Assembly (NCBI GenBank): GCA_950295325.1
Contig: OX485808.1
Span: forward strand, 30,588,527-30,652,526
Length of the DNA stretch: 64,000 bases
Origin: Polytrichum commune
Lineage: Eukaryota > Streptophyta > Polytrichopsida > Polytrichales > Polytrichaceae
Direction: 5' to 3'
Part shown: positions 58,433 through 64,000 of the stretch, in pieces
Position numbering within the stretch: the first letter of the stretch is position 1
Layout of the letters: every line of letters starts with the position of its first letter
Notes under the pieces: generated by a model
The model's input: only the letters and a program-made list of their open reading frames with translations
Told to the model about the DNA's origin: nothing
Database searches by the model: none
Made by a program: the position numbers and the translations under genes

Positions 58433-60000
58433 CCCTCCAAGATATCCATAAAACGGCTTTTACTACACCTTGGGGTACTTTTGTGTGGGTAGTGATGCCA
58501 TTTGGGTTATGTAATGCCCCGGCTACTTTCCAACGATTAGTAATGCATATCTTCACCGACTTGTTGTTCAAATCCATGACCGTCTTTGTGGACGATTTTA
58601 GCACACAAAGTAATGTGGATGATCACCTACATTGTGTTAGGGAGGCATTGGTTAGGTGTAGGAAGATGAGGTTAGCATTGAACCCGGATAAGACATTTTT
58701 GGGAGTGAATAAGGGAGTGTTGTTGGGTTATGTTGTTAGTGAGAAAGGTAGAGAACCCGATCCGGATAAGATTGCGGCCATAAGCGACTTGGCAACTCCA
58801 ACCAATTCCAAGGGGATCTCTAAGTTGTTAGGACATGTGGGATGGTACCGGGAACTTATTCCTAATTTTTCAAAGATAGCGGTGCCCATTACCCATTTGC
58901 TCAAAAAGGATGTCAAATTCGAGTGGACGGATGCTTGTCAAAAAGCCTTTGAGGAATTGCGGGATAGGTTGAGCACCTATCTCGTGTTGATACCACCCAA
59001 TTGGGGTAAACCTTTTCACGTCTATTGTGATGCTAGTAATGTGGCAATAGGGAGTGCGCTTTGTCAAGCAACGGGAGAAAAAGAGAAGGATCAACCTATA
59101 GCTTATGCGAGTAAGCAATTGACCCCCGCCGAAAGAAACTACTCTACAACGGAGAGGGAGTGCCTAGCCATGGTGTTTTCCGTTAAAAAGTTTAGGCATT
59201 ACCTCATGTGCAACCCGGTTGTATTTTTTGTTGACCACATGGCTATCAAGTATCTAATTAACAAGGCGGAGTTAAGTGGTAGGTTAGCTAGGTGGGTTTT
59301 GCTATTAGAAGAATTCGACTACACGGTGGAATATAAACCGGGTCGTATGCATTTACAAGCGAACCACTTGTCTAGGTTGTCGGAGGAGATAGGAAAAAAT
59401 CCGGTAAATGATATGTTAGTAGATGATAGCCTCTTTGTGGTCACTTCTACACCGGAGTGGTATGCGGGCATAGTGGAATTTCTAACAACCCACAAGTTGC
59501 CCAAAGAGTGGACAAAAGAAGAGAGAAGGAAGGTGAGGGTAAATAATAGGCAATTTGTTGTAGTGGGCCATAGGTTGTTTAGAAGGGGGTCCGATGGTAT
59601 TTTACGACGATGCGTGTCAAAAACGGAGGTTGAAGCGATTTTAATCGCTTGCCACGATAGCGCTTGCGGCGGTCACTTCTCGGGTCAACTCACCGGGCAA
59701 AAAATACTTAGAGCGGGCTACTTTTGGCCTACACTATTTAAGGACGCCCATGACTATGTAAGGAAATGCGACGCTTGCCAACGGTATGCCCGAGACGACC
59801 TTAGCATGGAGATGCCTTTACATGTATCATTACCCTTAATTCCTTTCGAAAAATGGGGCATCGATTATGTGGGTGAGGTCCATCCCCAATCTTCAAAAGG
59901 AATGAAATATATTGTGGTGGCAACCGAGTACCTCACCAAGTGGGCGGAAGCCAAAGCGGTGAAGACCGACACGGCGGGGTACTTAAAGTTCATGTTTTGA
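58433..60000 (+). pseudogene. RT(C-terminal)-RNase H-integrase(truncated) of the same element
   Basis: Continues the polyprotein in another frame: ALQDIHKTAFTTPWGTFVWV, VVMPFGLCNAPATFQRLV, then the catalytic VFVDDF at about 58582-58599. RNase H follows (FHVYCDASNVAIGSALCQ, TERECLAMVFSVKKFRHYL, FFVDHMAIKYL). The integrase has its H2C2 finger (CGGHFSGQLTGQKI, KCDACQRYA) and the first catalytic Asp (EKWGIDYVGE). The next two catalytic residues are absent, because the frame runs into LTR sequence at 59978 and stops at 59998-60000. The GTG at 58483 is not a start; no separate protein is expected. Confidence 0.92.
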
Positions 60001-60882
60001 ATACACGTGGTTGCAAGTTCCATGTTTAAGAGTTGAGCACTTGATGTTGTGATGAGTGCAAAAATATACTTGTGTGGATTAGTTAGTCTTAGTGAAGTTA
60101 GGAAATTCTCTCTCCCCCTCTCCTCTCTAGGATTTTAGGATTTTAGGATTAGAGAAGAATTGTGTGATTAGAAAGGGGTTGTTAGTAGAATTAGGGAAAT
60201 TAGGTAGGAAGATTAGTTAAGGGCTTGAATAATTAGTGAGGTAGTTGGGGATTACAACTACAAAGTTGTGGGTTCATGAAGGAGCTGGGTTTATGAAGGA
60301 GCTGGGTTTGTTTAGTTAGAAAGTAAAGAGCTGGGTTTATGAAGGAGCTGGGTTTGTTTAGTTAGAAGCTAAGGAGCTGGGTTCATGAAGGAGCTGGGTT
60401 TATGAAGGAGCTGGGTTTGTTTAGTTAGAAGCTAAGAAGCTGGGTTTATGAAGGAGCTGGGTTTATGAAGGAGCTAGGTTTATGTAATTAGAAAGTAAAG
60501 AGATGGGTTCATGAAGGAGCTTAGTAGATAGCCTACCTAATTAGCTCATAGACAAGTAGTTAGTTACATTATGCTAGTTAGTGTTATGTGTGGCTTTCAC
60601 AAGTAAATGTATTTGAGATTGACTATAGAGAATAGTGTTTTTTTTAACACTTGCATCCTCTCTTTAAAAATAAACCACGTGCACAACTTAATGGAGAATG
60701 TGGAGCACTCTCGCGATGGCAAGACAAAGGAAGCAAAGACCAAAGTTAAATCCAAGACCACTTGAAGGGTGAACATTGCACTATGGACTCATCCAAGTCC
60801 AAATCCAATACCGCGGAGGAATGTGAGCCCAAACCCACTACTCGGACTACGGACGCTTAAGGGTGGGGGGTTTGGCCTCACA
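59978..60882 (+). repeat. Truncated 3' LTR
   Basis: Equivalent to 52498-53556 of the 5' LTR. The first ~925 bp are missing and the minisatellite array is about 155 bp shorter (60271-60515). It lacks the GT...AG segment, like the 5' LTR. Ends GGCCTCACA at 60882. Confidence 0.93.
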
Positions 60883-60887
60883 TAGCT

Positions 60888-61695
60888 TGTGATGACCAAT
60901 TTGATAGTCTACAGTAATAGTGTCTTTGAGACATATATATATAGACATTGTGATTATTGTTGTTTTTTAGTGGGCAAACATTTAGAGGTAGGCATGTGCC
61001 TATTGCAAACAAGGGGATCTCTTAATAGAATCAATAATGCACAATCAACTTGTTGAAGTTGAATTGCTACTTCAACGACAATGACTTTGTCTCAACCAGT
61101 CATGCTAAGTGTATCTAGTTTGACATGTTTGGTTTGGTATGTTGATGAGCGGGCATGGCTTAAATGTCTAGCCATGGCCTAGATCAAGATAATTTTTTTT
61201 TTCATGATTTAGAGTTATTAGAGGAAAATATCGTGCAGTAATAGTTGTAAATCTTTGATTATGTTGGTTGATTTCATTAATGTACTTCTTGAAGAAAAGG
61301 TGAACTCTATAGTTCAACTTTCAGTTTTGAAATTTTGTTCATGGAGTTGTGTGCATAGAAGGAAAACATTGTGTCTTGACATTGTTAACAATGTGAGTTG
61401 TCATGTGGAAAAGGCTAAAGCATTGAAGGAGAATTGTCATTGTAGAATCGACTATAACTATATGCTTTCAATTAAGCATATTGTATCGATTTCAATTTGA
61501 AGAGGTTGTGGTTGGTATGTCGAATATCACTCACAAGCTTCATACAAATATGAACATTAGTGGTTCTAAGTTTGCTTAGCTTGAGAACGTTTGTAGTTTT
61601 ATTCTCTGCAAAGAATAAAATATAAAATTTGTGTCTTGCATATTGGTATATCACATAATTATGTTGATTGTGATGTTTTGTGTATGATTTTCCAG
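60888..61695 (+). other. Upstream region or first intron of the kinase-NBS gene
   Basis: AT-rich, ending in a good 3' splice site (TGATTTTCCAG at 61685-61695). An open frame from ATG 61261 to 61500 has no recognisable domain and could be a first exon or chance. The gypsy element ends only about 0.8 kb before the kinase exon. Confidence 0.4.
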
Positions 61696-63423
61696 GAACA
61701 TATGCAAATTATGACAAACATACAAGGCCTACTAGAGGAAGTTACAAACTTCCCTAAAATAGAGGAGAATCCAAAGGTTTTGAATAGTAAGCAATGCAAG
61801 AATTTGTTGGTGAATATTCAAAATGGTGTGGAAACAATTCAAAGCATGATCGATGGTTCCTATAGCGCGGATGTGTTCCACCAAGTAGAGCAAAAGATGC
61901 TTGGTATTATGAAGAAAGCAAGGCATATGGTTGAAGAATGTTGCAAGGTTGGTGATTGGTGTCGAGTGGTGGTAATGCAATTGAATAACAAAGAATCCTT
62001 CAGAGAACTTCTCTTGGATTTTGAGTATTGTTTCCACACAATGTGCGAAATATTTTGCCAATCTTTTCCCAGTCGTGAAGTTGAAATCCGAGATATGGAA
62101 AAGTCTACAACATTCTACCCAACATCCATTGATGACGTTGAGCAAGACCAAAATGCAATATTTGAACGACTATCCATGGAGGTGAATTTGTGTAGAATTG
62201 ACAATTGCAAAGATCATTGCATGCTTTTGCGATATTTAATGGAACGAATAACGGGGTTGCAAAAGGTTGCGGGTGGTGAATTAGATAGCATTGTCTTTCC
62301 ATATATTTATGAACCCCCTAACTATGGGAGGAGACCTAAGCCTTTGGGTAAGGGGGGTTATGGGAGTGTATACTCAACCCAATGGTTAGGATTTGAAACT
62401 GCTACAAAGGTTATCAAAGTTGAGAACCCTGAGCATGAGACAATCGTTCGCAAAGAAGCTAGTATTTTGGGCGGATTGAATCATCCCAACATCATCAAGT
62501 TTTTTTGGTGTGGCTTAGCAACAGATGGTGATGCACATGGAGGAGAAAGTCAAGGACTTGAAATCGTCATGGAACGAGGAATTATGAGCTTATCAAGTTT
62601 TTTGGAAGAAGGTGTGCTCACAGAAGCCGTGGTAATTGACATTATGATACAAATTGCAAGTGGAATGTGTTATCTTCATGACATGAAAGTGGCGCATCGT
62701 GATTTGAAGCCCGATAATGTTATATTGACCTCAAGGGGTGGCTCAACTTTGAAACATGTGCATGTGAAGATACTTGATTTTGGGATTTCAAAGATTGAAG
62801 TGAAAAACTCCCCACAAGTGCCTACAAATGGAGGTTGTTTTGGTACTTGCGGATATATGGCACCTGAAGCTCATACACAACGAAGTTCAGAGGTGGATGC
62901 ATTCAAAACGGATGTATTTAGTTTTGGCATGATGTGCTACGAGATTCTTTCGAACAAGAGAGCTTACACTGGAAAGATCTTACGCGACTATGTGAGGTTT
63001 TTGGAAAACAAGAGACCGGAGTTACCCAAAACTTGTTCTAAAGATTTGAAATCCTTGATACATGAATGTTGGTCTTCGGAACCTTTGAATAGGCCCACAT
63101 TCCTTCATATCTTTGAGAGGTTGAGAAAAGTCAAAAGTGATGCAATGCTCAAGGTTGCTAGTGATGTGAGAGTGGCTAGAATTTTGCACAAATCCACAAC
63201 TCCTAGCAATTCTATTGAATATCCAAAGCGATGTTGGACAATGGTCAAACAAAAACTCCATGCATTCAATATATGGGCAATTCTTCTGTTGTGGCAAATG
63301 TTTATCACCTTTGCTCAATGGTTGCTATGTCACATATCAAATTTCTTGGAGGCATTTTCCATTTCATCATCAAGTGCTCAAGAGAATTCAAACATCACAA
63401 CATCAAATAAAATAGCTCATCAG
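61696..63423 (+). CDS. Kinase exon of a kinase-NB-ARC (PK-NBS) resistance-type gene: DUF1221 plus TKL kinase
   Basis: Starts after a 3' splice site, with a first internal ATG at 61702 (an ATG at 61684 would serve only if that site is unused). The N-terminal part (QCKNLLVNIQNGVETIQSMI, DWCRVVVMQLNNKESFRELL) matches the DUF1221 region that precedes certain plant kinases. Kinase elements are all intact: glycine loop LGKGGYGSV (62344-62370), Lys of VIK (62416-62418), HRDLKPDN (HRD at 62695-62703), DFG (62776-62784) and APE (62860-62868). After the kinase comes a hydrophobic stretch (WAILLLWQMFITFAQWLLC, about 63274-63330), possibly membrane-associated. The exon ends CATCAG|GTAAGC at 63423. The joined protein would sense or signal pathogen attack; such kinase-NBS fusions are known from mosses. 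Expected catalytically competent. Confidence 0.88.
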
Positions 63424-63580
63424 GTAAGCATTGAATGAGGTCAACCTTCATTGTCAACTTTTAGTAGGGGTCTAAAGGTTGTGCATTGTGACTTTATTGG
63501 AAAAATTTGGAATTTAGTGGTATTTTTCTAGTGAGGATTGTTGGATGGCAATGAAATTTTTCATTTGGCATTTTATGCAG

Positions 63581-64000
63581 GTCACTAAGGAAACAAAGCG
63601 AATCTCCAAATTGATCGGACTCGAAGGAAAGAAATTGGAATTGGAGAAGAAACTTCACGACCTTGGTAGTTTGGGGATTGTTGGCATGGGAGGAATTGGC
63701 AAATCAACTTTGGCAAATGCTCTAACCGACCATGTTTCCCACAAATTTGGTGCGACATGCTTCGTGGGTGACTTTACATGTGAAAGTTGTACCATTCACG
63801 TGAAATACAAACTACAAGATGTGAAAGAGCCACCTCAAACCAAAACATTGAAAGAAGGGCACACATTTTTGAAACAATTGCAAGAGACCAAAAAAATCCT
63901 TATTGTTTTGGACAATGTGGGCAACGCAAGGCAAGTGGAAGAACTATTAGGTGATCGCACATGTCTTGATGTTCATGGTAGCAAACTTATTGCTACGTCC
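63581..64000 (+). CDS. NB-ARC exon of the same gene, cut by the window end
   Basis: Follows a 157-bp phase-0 intron (63424-63580, ending TTTTATGCAG). 140 codons without a stop: VTKETKRISKLIGLEGKKLE, then the P-loop GIVGMGGIGKSTLANAL (GMGGIGKST at 63683-63709), the kinase-2 motif KKILIVLDNV (about 63886-63915) and an RNBS-B-like GSKLIATS at the very end. These are the ordered nucleotide-binding motifs of plant NLR proteins. The MHD motif and leucine-rich repeats, if present, lie beyond 64000. That it joins the kinase exon is inferred from the matching splice sites, phase and orientation. Confidence 0.88.

Larger units (their letters stand above)
51573..60882 (+). mobile_element. Young but defective Ty3/gypsy retrotransposon, 9310 bp
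   Basis: A full 5' LTR (51573-53556), primer-site region, leader, gag-pol frame and a 5'-truncated 3' LTR (59978-60882), flanked by the 5-bp duplication TAGCT (51568-51572 and 60883-60887). The outer TSD shows that this is one insertion. Two lesions disable it: a 1-base frameshift in RT near 58430, and a deletion joining the middle of integrase to the middle of the 3' LTR at 59978. The LTRs are otherwise nearly identical, so it inserted recently. No chromodomain remains to be seen, because that region is deleted. Confidence 0.95.

Noticed and set aside
58483-60000. Separate pol gene starting at 58483
   Set aside because: The first codon is GTG and the RT frame continues upstream to the frameshift; it is the tail of the same polyprotein.

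Overview
The window looks like nuclear DNA of a non-seed land plant, most likely a bryophyte (moss-like). Genes have GT-AG introns and the intergenic DNA is AT-rich and full of transposons. The best taxonomic clue is at the right edge: a plant DUF1221-type kinase fused by splicing to an NB-ARC domain, the kinase-NBS resistance-gene class known from mosses. A fern or lycophyte is not excluded, and I could not run a search.

Layout. 1-4165: decayed Ty3/gypsy chromovirus pol, then an LTR-like stretch. 4166-5291 (minus): relic of a plant transposon accessory gene. About 6181-10990: decayed composite LINE (RT, unusual linker, RNase H, CCHC, restriction-like endonuclease, hairpin-rich 3' end), itself interrupted by a 342-bp transposon. 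11.0-13.2 kb: dispersed repeats. 13931-15923: three tandem ~215-bp repeats running into an intronless 447-codon gene. 20211-21423: two-exon SNF8/VPS22 (ESCRT-II), the clearest housekeeping gene. 21.4-28.7 kb: little recognisable. 28709-31030: solo LTR. 34036-34445: hAT-like MITE. 35870-39055: SWIM-type MULE-like pseudogene with a 1038-bp insertion. 39.4-42.5 kb: 850-bp direct repeats. 44.3-46.6 kb: small foldback elements, a hAT transposase relic and a class III peroxidase exon. 51573-60882: a young, defective Ty3/gypsy element with a TAGCT target duplication. 61696-64000: kinase-NB-ARC gene, running off the window.

Most interesting is a DNA transposon family whose ends read CTC followed by 10-15 G. 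Two members (6350-6691 and 36073-37110) have perfect 8-bp target duplications, and each interrupts a reading frame that closes exactly when the element and one duplication are subtracted. Second is a 335-bp GT...AG segment in the U5 part of the solo LTR that is missing, to the base, from both LTRs of the full element, as if an intron had been spliced out before reverse transcription. Third is the LINE, which resembles the two-endonuclease Dualen/RandI group. The host genes (447-aa protein, SNF8, kinase-NBS) are unrelated to each other; almost everything between them is nested transposon material of several ages.
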